From an uncultured Lachnospiraceae bacterium (GTDB taxonomy: Bacteria > Bacillota > Clostridia > Lachnospirales > Lachnospiraceae): 7,737 nucleotides of DNA. Under the pieces are notes generated by a model, which searched no databases, was not told the origin of the DNA, and saw only the letters and a program-made list of their open reading frames with translations. Shown here in pieces: positions 1 to 5,977 of the stretch (the first letter of the stretch is position 1; every line of letters begins with the position of its first letter). The DNA lies in contig CAJUEI010000179.1 of the NCBI GenBank assembly GCA_910585255.1, forward strand, positions 1 to 7,737, given 5' to 3'. Position numbers and translations under genes: made by a program.

Positions 1-32
1 TTACAGCTAGGTTTTAACTTTAATATAGCCAT
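1..32 (-). CDS. manA: start of mannose-6-phosphate isomerase (partial, runs off the window)
   Basis: An ATG on the minus strand at 32-30 opens a frame that stays open to the window edge and reads MAILKLKPSC. I recognise this as the usual N-terminus of class I phosphomannose isomerases of Firmicutes, in which an (I/L)LKLKP-type strand precedes a K-D/E-x-x-WGG motif that would fall outside the window. The start lies 24 nt after the stop of the GH130 gene, so it would be the next gene of the same transcript. A purine-rich AGAGGAAAGAG stretch lies upstream, with longer spacing than at the neighbouring genes. The enzyme interconverts mannose 6-phosphate and fructose 6-phosphate in the cytoplasm, the step needed after mannose 1-phosphate from the phosphorylases is isomerised. 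Only about 10 residues are visible, so the call rests on a short motif plus context. Confidence 0.5.
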   Translation of the reverse strand, partial: MAILKLKPSC

Positions 33-56
33 ATTTGTACACTCTTTCCTCTATTC

Positions 57-1232
57 TTATTTTTCCTCTGCCAACAATTTTTTATTTCTGTCAATCAATT
101 CACACCGCTGTTTTACGCAGTCTGGAGAACGCAGCGGATCGGATGGTGTATGAAAAAGATAGTCCTCCAATCGATCTATCGTAGTGGTAGCTACATGCAT
201 CCGTGTATCACAAGAAGCATAATAGATATAAACTTCTCCATTTTCTCTTGCAACCGCACCATTGGTAAAGACTACATTGGAAACATCTCCTACCCGTTCT
301 TTTCCAAGAGGAACCAAAAATACCCCGGAAGGCTCCGCCACTACTTTAGACGGATCCTGAAGATCGGTTCCAAATGCATACAGGACATAGCGAAGTCCTG
401 CTGCTGTATTCCGAACTCCATGTGCAATATGAATCCAGCACCGTTTCCCCCGAATCGGAACGGCTCCTGCTCCATTCTTACACTCCGTTAAGGTATGATA
501 GATCCGCTTGCTGATAATCATCTCTTCATCCACTACCGCATGTGTAATGTCCTCGCAAAGTCCGAATCCAATCCCTCCGCCGCTTCCGGTCTCGATAAAC
601 CCATCCATCGGGCGAGTATAAAAGGCATACTTTCCATTTACAAATTCGGGATGAAGCAGTACATTTCTCTGCTGAGGAGAGCGAAGTGTCTTAAGATTTT
701 CCAGCCGCTCCCAATTTTTTAAATCTTTTGTCCGCACAATACCCGCCTGTGCAACTGCAGCCGATAAATCCGAAGTCGAAGTATCTTTGCTCTCCGAACA
801 AAAGACACCATAGATATAACCGTCTTCATGCTTAGTCAGCCGCATATCGTAGACATTGGTTTCCTCCGGGCAGGTATCCGGCAGCACCACCGGATAATCC
901 CAAAACCGAAACCCGTCTATCCCGCTCTCACTCTCTGCCACTGCAAAGAAAGACTTCCTATCATTTCCCTCTACTCTTGCCACCAGATAAAATTTTCCGT
1001 CTAGGAAAATTGCTCCCGAATTCATCACGGCATTAATTCCAAGCCGCTCCATAAAGTAAGGATTTCTCTCAGCATCCAAATCATATCTCCAATCCAGCGG
1101 AGCATGTGCTCTTGTTAAAACCGGATCACAATACCGGCTATAAATTCCATTATAAAAATCACTTTTTTGATTCTTTCTGGCAATCAACTTCTCCTGTTTT
1201 TCCAACTCCACATAATACTGTCTATGTATCAT
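57..1232 (-). CDS. GH130 4-O-beta-D-mannosyl-D-glucose phosphorylase (GH130_1-like)
   Basis: A predicted cytoplasmic phosphorylase that would cleave beta-1,4-mannosyl-glucose with phosphate to mannose 1-phosphate and glucose (EC 2.4.1.281). The 391-residue product matches the roughly 390-residue size of characterised mannosylglucose phosphorylases. It has the five-bladed propeller signatures of GH130: the motif NVYDMRLTK contains the likely proton-donor Asp (D129), followed by RNVLLHPE, GAGAVPI, the block WIHIAHGVRNTAAGLRYVLY typical of the mannosylglucose subgroup, and near the C-terminus YIYYASCDTR. The ATG at 1232 is chosen because GGGAGG (1240-1245) stands 7 nt upstream; a TTG in the same frame at 1259 adds nine residues but has a poorer ribosome site. 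The start overlaps the last 11 nt of the epimerase gene, so translation is probably coupled. Pairing with a cellobiose 2-epimerase, which makes its substrate from mannobiose, supports the specificity. The exact substrate remains inference. Confidence 0.9.
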   Translation of the reverse strand: MIHRQYYVELEKQEKLIARKNQKSDFYNGIYSRYCDPVLTRAHAPLDWRYDLDAERNPYFMERLGINAVMNSGAIFLDGKFYLVARVEGNDRKSFFAVAESESGIDGFRFWDYPVVLPDTCPEETNVYDMRLTKHEDGYIYGVFCSESKDTSTSDLSAAVAQAGIVRTKDLKNWERLENLKTLRSPQQRNVLLHPEFVNGKYAFYTRPMDGFIETGSGGGIGFGLCEDITHAVVDEEMIISKRIYHTLTECKNGAGAVPIRGKRCWIHIAHGVRNTAAGLRYVLYAFGTDLQDPSKVVAEPSGVFLVPLGKERVGDVSNVVFTNGAVARENGEVYIYYASCDTRMHVATTTIDRLEDYLFHTPSDPLRSPDCVKQRCELIDRNKKLLAEEK

Positions 1233-2433
1233 CCCTTTGCCTCCCAAATGTCGAAACAATGCCGTCTCCTAGTCTCTGTATTACTTCCATACACATCCTG
1301 CCATTGTGATAAGGGCATTTCCACGGCTCTACAATCGGCTTTTCCATTGGATTCCCCTCTGAGTCCACCGACCAAAACCATTCCGATCCCTCTCGTTTAT
1401 CAATCATTGTCGTATTAATATAGTTCCAAATCCGCTTTGCCGCTTCTAAATACTCCGTCCGCTCCGGCTGCTTTTGATATCCGTTAATAAAACCAACTAC
1501 CGCTTCTGCCTGTACCCACCAAACTCTAGTAGTATCCTTTTTTCCATTCTCCGCTTCATTTGGCATAGAATCCTTTTCCAGTGCTCTCTGAAAAATATTT
1601 TCTGTAATCTGTCTTGTAATTTTCTGAATTCTTTCTGTATATACGGGATCTTTTAATACCTCAAGGGATCGATCTACCAGCCAGGCTGTCTCTATATCAT
1701 GTCCATAAGAATATAAATCAAGTAAAGGGTTCCAATACCGATCAAAAAATACTTCCTGTCTCCCCAACTTTGGATTATAAACTTTCTGTTCAAAAATATC
1801 CAGCATAAAGCAAATTCTTTCTCCTACACTACTATCTTTTGTCACCCGATACAGTTCCGTATAAGCCTCTAACAAATGCAAAAGTGTATTCATGGTCTTT
1901 TCTGCCATCACTCCGTTTTCCGACAGTTTTTCATTCTCCGCCGGCAAAAAAGCCCGATCAAAAGCCTCCTGATAGCCATATTCATCTGTACACTTTTCCT
2001 CAATCAGCCGATATAACTGCATCGCCGTCTGCAACGCCTCCTGATCCCCCACTGCATCATAGTAGGAAGAAAGGGCATAGATTGCAAATGCCTGATTATA
2101 AGTATGCTTCGTATCATCCTTTCTCTGTCCGTCATAGGTCAAAGACCAATAAATCCCTCCATACTCTGTATCCAGACAATGATCCTTTAAAAACTGATAA
2201 GCATGCTGTGCATCTGCCTTTAGATTCTCGGTTCCCAAAAGCCGATAGGCATTAGAGAAAAACCAGAGAATCCGACTATTTAAAATACATCCCTTTTCAT
2301 AGGTCGGATCGATCTTCCGATCATATCCCATATAGCCAAAATAGCCGCCATATTTCGTATCTTTTAATCCCTCCCAAAAAGGAATCAGCCGCTCTTTTAA
2401 ATGACAGGCAATCTCATTTACAAATGTCTCCAT
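1222..2433 (-). CDS. cellobiose 2-epimerase (AGE/CE superfamily)
   Basis: A 403-residue (alpha/alpha)6-barrel epimerase of the N-acylglucosamine 2-epimerase superfamily, slightly longer than the roughly 390-residue Ruminococcus albus enzyme. It would epimerise the reducing-end sugar of beta-1,4-linked disaccharides in the cytoplasm, here most likely mannobiose to mannosyl-glucose (EC 5.1.3.11). Residues expected in the active site are all visible: Arg54 in NSRILWFFSNAY, His110 in KHTYNQAFAIYAL, His186 in MNTLLHLLEAY, His245/Glu248/Trp251 in YGHDIETAWL, Trp305-306 and Glu310 in VWWVQAEAV, and His376 in PYHNGRMCMEV. There is no signal peptide. It lies between two GH130 phosphorylases, 12 nt after the first and overlapping the second by 11 nt, so it makes a substrate for the downstream enzyme. 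The start has a GGGGAGG tract only 2 nt before the ATG, unusually close; an AAGG a few bases further up may serve instead. Mannose or N-acetylglucosamine epimerase activity is a less likely alternative. Confidence 0.9.
   Translation of the reverse strand: METFVNEIACHLKERLIPFWEGLKDTKYGGYFGYMGYDRKIDPTYEKGCILNSRILWFFSNAYRLLGTENLKADAQHAYQFLKDHCLDTEYGGIYWSLTYDGQRKDDTKHTYNQAFAIYALSSYYDAVGDQEALQTAMQLYRLIEEKCTDEYGYQEAFDRAFLPAENEKLSENGVMAEKTMNTLLHLLEAYTELYRVTKDSSVGERICFMLDIFEQKVYNPKLGRQEVFFDRYWNPLLDLYSYGHDIETAWLVDRSLEVLKDPVYTERIQKITRQITENIFQRALEKDSMPNEAENGKKDTTRVWWVQAEAVVGFINGYQKQPERTEYLEAAKRIWNYINTTMIDKREGSEWFWSVDSEGNPMEKPIVEPWKCPYHNGRMCMEVIQRLGDGIVSTFGRQRDDT
1240..1245 (-). promoter_or_regulatory. 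ribosome binding site deciding the GH130_1 start
   Basis: GGGAGG on the minus strand, 7 nt upstream of the ATG at 1232 and inside the 3' end of the epimerase gene. It favours the ATG at 1232 over the in-frame TTG at 1259, which would place this ribosome site inside the coding region. Confidence 0.7.
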
Positions 2434-2445
2434 ATCCTCCCCGCC

Positions 2446-3468
2446 TTATCTCTTTCCAATCTCGGTATCTGACTCGCTTACGGTACTGTTCTTTTTAATA
2501 TAATCCACAATTTCCTCTACTGTTGTAAAAGCAAGCCCTACATAAGTATCTGCTGCTCCATAATAAATCGCAATTCTTCCGCTCTGTGCATCGTGAATCG
2601 TAGCACAAGGAAATGTCACATTTGGTACAAATCCACGCTCTTCATACCATTCCTCCGGTGTCAAAAGGAAGTTTCCGCACCGATACTTTACAATAGAAGG
2701 ATTTTCTAAATCTAAAATCGCTCCGCCGATACTGTATACATAGCCATTACAGGTTCCGCTTACCCCATGATAGAATAAAAGCCATCCCTCTGTCGTCTCA
2801 ATCGGAGCTGCACCACCACCGATTTTTAAGGACTCCCACCATTCAAATGATTTTCCCATCACATGGCGGTGTTTCCCCCAATAGACCATATCTGGACTTT
2901 CCGAAAGGAAAATATCACCAAATGGGGTATGTCCGCTGTCACTTGGGCGAGATAACATCATATAATTTCCATGAATTTTTCTTGGGAATAAAACAGCATT
3001 GCGATTAAACGGAAGAAATGGATTTTCGATTCGAACAAATCTCTGAAAATCAGTTGTTTTTGCGATTCCAATTGCAGCACCATAAAAATCTTGACACCAG
3101 ATAATATAATAGGTGTCTTCTACCTTTACTAACCGTGGATCATAAGCATAGACCGGCATAAAAGGATTTCCTTCTTCATCTACAAAAGCGATCTTTTCTT
3201 CTTCAAATTCCCAATGAATGGCATCTTTGCTTCTTCCCATATAAATATAAGGAATACCATTGGTTTGTTCTCCTCGGAATACCCCGATAAATTCATCCTG
3301 ATAGGGCATTACGGCACTATTAAAAATTCGTGCTACTTCTGGAGCCGGATTTCTTCCGATTACTGGATTTTCTGTATATCGCCAAACGGGTGCACCATGC
3401 ACTTGTTCTGGTTTTTCCTGCCACGGCATATTTGGCACAGCCGAACCTATTATTTTTACTTTGTTCAT
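2446..3468 (-). CDS. GH130 beta-1,4-mannooligosaccharide phosphorylase (GH130_2-like)
   Basis: A 340-residue GH130 enzyme with no signal peptide. It would phosphorolyse beta-1,4-mannooligosaccharides from the non-reducing end to mannose 1-phosphate (EC 2.4.1.319 type). Visible family marks are AYDPRLVK with the probable catalytic Asp110, RNAVLFPRKIHGNYMMLSRP at 156-175, KIGGGAAPIETTEGWLLFYH at 215-234, and IYYGAADTYVGLA at 301-313. It is clearly diverged from the other GH130 gene here, which has a longer N-terminus and the WIHIAHGVRN block, so the two are complementary rather than duplicates. It is the first gene of the enzyme cluster; AAAGGAG lies 8 nt before the ATG. Its leader contains one of the 136-bp hairpin elements, and the epimerase starts 12 nt after its stop. 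Some GH130_2 members act on mannobiose or N-glycan-derived mannosyl-GlcNAc; the epimerase context favours plant mannan oligosaccharides. Confidence 0.87.
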   Translation of the reverse strand: MNKVKIIGSAVPNMPWQEKPEQVHGAPVWRYTENPVIGRNPAPEVARIFNSAVMPYQDEFIGVFRGEQTNGIPYIYMGRSKDAIHWEFEEEKIAFVDEEGNPFMPVYAYDPRLVKVEDTYYIIWCQDFYGAAIGIAKTTDFQRFVRIENPFLPFNRNAVLFPRKIHGNYMMLSRPSDSGHTPFGDIFLSESPDMVYWGKHRHVMGKSFEWWESLKIGGGAAPIETTEGWLLFYHGVSGTCNGYVYSIGGAILDLENPSIVKYRCGNFLLTPEEWYEERGFVPNVTFPCATIHDAQSGRIAIYYGAADTYVGLAFTTVEEIVDYIKKNSTVSESDTEIGKR

Positions 3469-3525
3469 AATGTTGTCTCCTTTATTTTTTTGCTTATTTT
3501 GTTTTATTGTATTGGTTTATTTTAT

Positions 3526-3708
3526 TTAAAGTGTTGTCCCTCCCGTACACCTGAAACAGATGGAATGTCTGTTCTGGGCCCGCTTTCGCTTAGAATTTCC
3601 TCGTAGCGGACACATAAGGCACGAAAAGACCGTGCCTAAGTGCCGACGGGAAATATGACCCTCCACAGACATTCCATCTGTTTCAGGCTGTATCTGCCAG
3701 CGGAACAC
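3526..3708 (-). CDS. doubtful 60-codon leader ORF across hairpin element copy 1
   Basis: A GTG start at 3708 is preceded by an excellent ribosome site: AGGAGG at 3715-3720, 6 nt away. It opens a 60-residue frame that runs through the whole hairpin element and stops 57 nt before the GH130 start codon. The product is basic and has two CxxC pairs (CLMC and CFRC), which might suggest a small zinc-binding peptide. Against this, most of the frame is the repeat element itself. The second copy of the element is open in the same frame (shared peptide GHISRRHLGTVFSCLMCPLR), but its arm encodes EFRC, losing one cysteine, and its frame continues antisense into a permease gene. The one core difference between copies is synonymous in this frame (CTA/TTA), but a single change proves nothing. 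I recognise no family. It may be a leader peptide or an accidental frame in a structured element. Confidence 0.2.
   Translation of the reverse strand: MFRWQIQPETDGMSVEGHISRRHLGTVFSCLMCPLRGNSKRKRAQNRHSICFRCTGGTTL
3551..3686 (-). repeat. 136-bp structured hairpin element, copy 1 (variable complementary arms)
   Basis: Orientation is given by the core starting GGTCATATTTCC on the minus strand. The outer arms 3551-3572 and 3665-3686 are perfectly complementary over 22 bp (one more pair, 3550/3687, extends them). They enclose a 92-nt inner segment with an 84-nt conserved core (3577-3660). The core matches copy 2 at 83 of 84 positions; the difference is at 3606. Within the core, AGGCACG can pair with CGTGCCT around a 7-nt loop and further helices stack below it. 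It lies about 80 nt upstream of the GH130 start, in the probable 5' leader of the enzyme operon, and there is no poly-U tract after it, so it is not a standard terminator. No target-site duplication is seen. Comparable in size to ERIC-type or Rickettsia palindromic elements, but I do not recognise it as either. Confidence 0.88.
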
Positions 3709-3895
3709 AAAAATCCTCCTGCATCTGCTATATACTCATTAAATATAATGTTTTTTTTGCATTTATTATAATATTCCGATAAAGCTTCCTTCCATCAGCT
3801 GCGTCTATCAACACAACATCAAATTTCTGCACGTATCTGCTGTATCTACCGCATCTGGTAACAAAACATAAAATTTCCTGTCTGTTACATCTGCT
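3704..3895 (-). repeat. three degenerate ~26-36 bp direct repeats in the enzyme-operon leader
   Basis: Three related blocks lie at 3704-3729, 3810-3841 and 3860-3895. Read on the minus strand each begins AGCAGAT and then, after a short variable stretch, has a CAGGAAATTTTATG-like run (CAGGAGGATTTTTG, CAGAAATTTGATG, CAGGAAATTTTATG) followed by a TGTT-rich end. The second and third are the closest pair; the first lacks several bases. They could be binding sites for a regulator of the enzyme operon, or decayed duplications of a ribosome-site region. The similarity was found by eye and the spacing is irregular. Confidence 0.4.
3833..3859. repeat. three tandem 9-bp units, consensus GYATCTRSY
   Basis: Adjacent units GTATCTGCT, GTATCTACC and GCATCTGGT follow each other without gaps. 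Further copies of the YATCTG word occur at 3691, 3722 and 3889 and in the arms of both hairpin elements. The regular 9-bp spacing is short of a helical turn. It may be a small direct-repeat operator or simply slippage. Confidence 0.45.
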
Positions 3896-3936
3896 AATGA
3901 AACAACTGTTTTTATATATATTCTGCGAAACACAAT

Positions 3937-4072
3937 CTGAATTCGGCAGTATATCTGTGAAAGGTCATATTTCCCGTCGGCACTTAGGCACGGTCTTTTC
4001 GTGCCTTATGTGTCCGTTACGAGGAAATTCTAAGCGAAAGCGGGCCTGGAGCAGATATACTGCCGAATTCAG
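3937..4072 (+). repeat. 136-bp structured hairpin element, copy 2 (variable complementary arms)
   Basis: Inverted relative to copy 1 and exactly the same length. The arms 3937-3958 and 4051-4072 pair over 21 Watson-Crick bp plus a terminal T/G (G-U in RNA), with two further outer pairs at 3935-3936/4073-4074. The core is 3963-4046; its only difference from copy 1 is at 4017, which is unpaired in the predicted fold. Predicted helices are 3963-3966/4043-4046, 3969-3977/4019-4028 (one bulged A), 3978-3983/4010-4016 (one bulge) and 3986-3992/4000-4006 with the loop GTCTTTT; a GC-GAAA-GC mini-hairpin (4034-4041) lies in the 3' internal loop. It begins 35 nt downstream of the MalG-type permease stop. 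In a transcript reading through from the transporter genes it would be antisense to its core orientation. Confidence 0.88.
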
Positions 4073-4107
4073 ATGTCCTGCACGGCAATCCCCTTCCGCA
4101 ATCTTTT

Positions 4108-4956
4108 TTATCCCTTCACTGCACCTGCAGCCATTCCGCTATATACCTGCTCCTGGAAAATCAAGAATAAAATAAAAATAGGAATAATGGTAATTAACAC
4201 ACCTGCACAGATATAATTGTACTGATTCCCATAAGGTCCTGTAAATGTATACAGTGCAGTAGAAATCGTCTTTAAATTCCGATCCTGCAGATACAGGTTC
4301 GACATATAATATTCGTTATACACTCCTACTCCCTTTAATACTAAAGATGTCACAATCGCCGGCTTTAAAAGAGGGAATAAAATCTTAAAAAATACTCCAA
4401 AATAAGTACATCCATCAATAATAGCCGATTCATCTAGCGATACGGAAAGATTCTCAAAAAACTGCAGGAAAATATAAATCGAAATAATATCCGTTCCCAT
4501 TAAAACAATCATATATCCATAGAGATGATTAATCAGCCCTAAAGTATACATAATCTGATATACCGTAACCTGAGTAGCAATACCTGGAATTAAAGATGCA
4601 AACATAAATAAGCTGTTGATAATACCGCTTCCTTTAAATTTAAACCGATTTAATACATAAGCCAGCATCGATCCAGTAAAAATCGAAACGATTAATACTA
4701 CTACTAATACAATTCCTGTATTTAAAAATCCCCGAAACATATTTGCCTGCTTTACTGCAACCACAAAATTTTCAAAATATAAGAAGGACTGCGGCAAATC
4801 CAGTACAGAAGTACTGTTGTATTCCTCTGTTGTCTTAAATGCTGTTAAAACACAGACGCAAACTGGGAGCAAAGCAATAATCGATGCTAAGATAATCGCC
4901 CCATATTTAAATACGGTAAATAAAAAGGAACTTGCTTTCATCTTGGAAATTTTCAT
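4108..4956 (-). CDS. sugar ABC transporter permease, MalG type
   Basis: A 282-residue inner-membrane subunit of a carbohydrate uptake-1 (CUT1) ABC importer. It has a hydrophobic N-terminal segment (about 16-38), further membrane segments around 80-101, 113-133, 146-166, 197-215 and 246-268, and the cytoplasmic EAA-loop motif at 176-195 (ESAIIDGCTYFGVFFKILFP), which couples to the ATPase. The C-terminus GMAAGAVKG is typical of MalG/MsmG-like permeases. It begins 3 nt after the stop of the MalF-type gene, with GGAGG 10 nt upstream of the ATG, so the two are translated together. The cargo is inferred from the neighbours to be beta-mannooligosaccharides. No ATPase gene follows, so a shared ATPase encoded elsewhere is expected. 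Confidence 0.92.
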   Translation of the reverse strand: MKISKMKASSFLFTVFKYGAIILASIIALLPVCVCVLTAFKTTEEYNSTSVLDLPQSFLYFENFVVAVKQANMFRGFLNTGIVLVVVLIVSIFTGSMLAYVLNRFKFKGSGIINSLFMFASLIPGIATQVTVYQIMYTLGLINHLYGYMIVLMGTDIISIYIFLQFFENLSVSLDESAIIDGCTYFGVFFKILFPLLKPAIVTSLVLKGVGVYNEYYMSNLYLQDRNLKTISTALYTFTGPYGNQYNYICAGVLITIIPIFILFLIFQEQVYSGMAAGAVKG

Positions 4957-4959
4957 TGC

Positions 4960-5961
4960 TTAATATCCTCCCTTCCGTGCTGCCTTTGCTGCCCGTTTTT
5001 TTGCTCGAACAGCCGCTTTAGATTCATCCTCTGTTCCGTTGTCAAATACATATTTAAAGAATAGATTCTGAGCCACTGTACAGGCTACAATAATAGCTAA
5101 AAGAACGATTGCCATTGCACAGGCAAGCCCTACTTTTTGTCTTTCATGAGCCAGACGATTCATAATAACAAAATATGTACCAGTTCCCATTGTACCATTG
5201 GTAATAACATAAGGCGGTTCAAATGCACTAAGCGATCCGCTGATAGAAAGAATTAAGTTTAATACAACAATTGATTTTATACTTGGCAGTATAATATAAA
5301 GGAACTGATGCCATTTATTTGCTCCGTCTAAAGAAGCTGCTTCATATAAATCAGTATCGACTGACATCATCGCCCCTAAGAAAAGAACCATATTTTGCCC
5401 CATATATCTCCAGACAGAAGTCGCTGCCAAAGAGATATTGTTGATCTTTTGATCCTGAAGCCAGAAAGGAATATTTTCTGGATTCATACCGAACATCTGC
5501 AGAAGAGAATCTAGTACATAGCCTCTTGCATAGAAGAATTTAAAGATAAATCCTACTGCAATTCCGCAGATTAAGTAAGGAAAGAATAAAATTCCTTTGA
5601 AGACTCCGCTTCCTTTTACCTTGAATACAAATAAGGTGGCAAAGAATAAGGCAAGAGCCAGCTGTATAATTGCACCGCCCATATAGTAGACACTGACAAA
5701 CAAAGAGGTAAAGCACTCACTTCGGTTAAATACTTCCGCATAATTCTTTAATCCAACCCAAGTTCCATCCTGACCGTATCGAATATCATAAAAGCTAAAC
5801 CGCACCATTTCAAAAAATGGAATATATGTAAATACGGCTAAAAGTGTCAATGGAACAAGCATAAATAAGACAATGACCAACCCTCTCTGTCCTTTTCTGC
5901 TTTTCATTACTTCCCAAAAGGACTTTTTTGCTTTTGGAGCTGCTTGTGTCGTATTGCTCAT
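4960..5961 (-). CDS. sugar ABC transporter permease, MalF type
   Basis: A 333-residue inner-membrane permease of the CUT1 class, partner of the MalG-type protein that follows. The first membrane segment is at about 28-50, with others near 88-112, 123-144, 176-199, 229-247 and 278-302. The EAA-loop motif is at 207-226 (EAASLDGANKWHQFLYIILP). The C-terminal tail is unusually basic (KAAVRAKKRAAKAARK). The start at 5961 (MSNTTQAAPK) is chosen because GGAGG lies 6 nt upstream; an in-frame ATG at 6051 would add 30 residues, but these would be coded across the intercistronic hairpin and have no good ribosome site. It lies 112 nt downstream of the binding-protein gene, in the usual order binding protein, MalF type, MalG type. 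Substrate is inferred from context only. Confidence 0.92.
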   Translation of the reverse strand: MSNTTQAAPKAKKSFWEVMKSRKGQRGLVIVLFMLVPLTLLAVFTYIPFFEMVRFSFYDIRYGQDGTWVGLKNYAEVFNRSECFTSLFVSVYYMGGAIIQLALALFFATLFVFKVKGSGVFKGILFFPYLICGIAVGFIFKFFYARGYVLDSLLQMFGMNPENIPFWLQDQKINNISLAATSVWRYMGQNMVLFLGAMMSVDTDLYEAASLDGANKWHQFLYIILPSIKSIVVLNLILSISGSLSAFEPPYVITNGTMGTGTYFVIMNRLAHERQKVGLACAMAIVLLAIIVACTVAQNLFFKYVFDNGTEDESKAAVRAKKRAAKAARKGGY

Positions 5962-5967
5962 AAATAA

Positions 5968-5972
5968 CCTCC
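5968..5972 (-). promoter_or_regulatory. ribosome binding site deciding the MalF-type permease start
   Basis: GGAGG on the minus strand, 6 nt before the ATG at 5961 and 5 nt beyond the foot of the 5978-6042 hairpin. It supports the shorter 333-residue product over the 363-residue reading that starts at 6051. Confidence 0.75.
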
Positions 5973-5977
5973 ACTTC

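Larger units (their letters stand above)
3687..3936. other. 250-bp spacer between the two inverted elements; likely enzyme-operon control region
   Basis: No convincing gene is seen here. The segment should contain the promoter of the downstream GH130-epimerase-GH130 genes, since the transporter genes end at 4108 and the enzyme genes begin at 3468. On the minus strand a perfect TATAAT stands at 3765-3770 in a very AT-rich stretch, but no good -35 box lies 16-18 nt upstream, so I do not call a promoter. The remainder holds imperfect direct repeats and a 9-bp tandem repeat, listed separately. No catabolite-response (cre) palindrome was found by eye. Confidence 0.4.

Noticed and set aside
150..722. 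Plus-strand frames of 75-113 codons opposite the GH130_1 gene
   Set aside because: They are antisense shadows of a gene with clear family motifs and have no ribosome sites or recognisable products.
1233..1259. TTG start for the GH130_1 gene
   Set aside because: The ATG at 1232 has GGGAGG at 7 nt, while the TTG is a weak start with no comparable site.
1839..2255. Plus-strand 138-codon frame opposite the epimerase
   Set aside because: Proline/serine/histidine-rich antisense translation of a well-supported epimerase.
3551..3686. Hairpin copy 1 as a rho-independent terminator
   Set aside because: There is no run of T after the stem on either strand and the hairpin is far longer than terminators. 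The same applies to copy 2.
3551..4072. CRISPR array or insertion sequence with transposase
   Set aside because: Only two inverted copies, no regular spacers, no transposase frame and no target-site duplication were found.
3897..4175. Plus-strand 92-codon frame through element copy 2
   Set aside because: It has no good ribosome site, consists largely of the repeat, and its last third is antisense to the MalG-type permease. It is best seen as an accidental opening.
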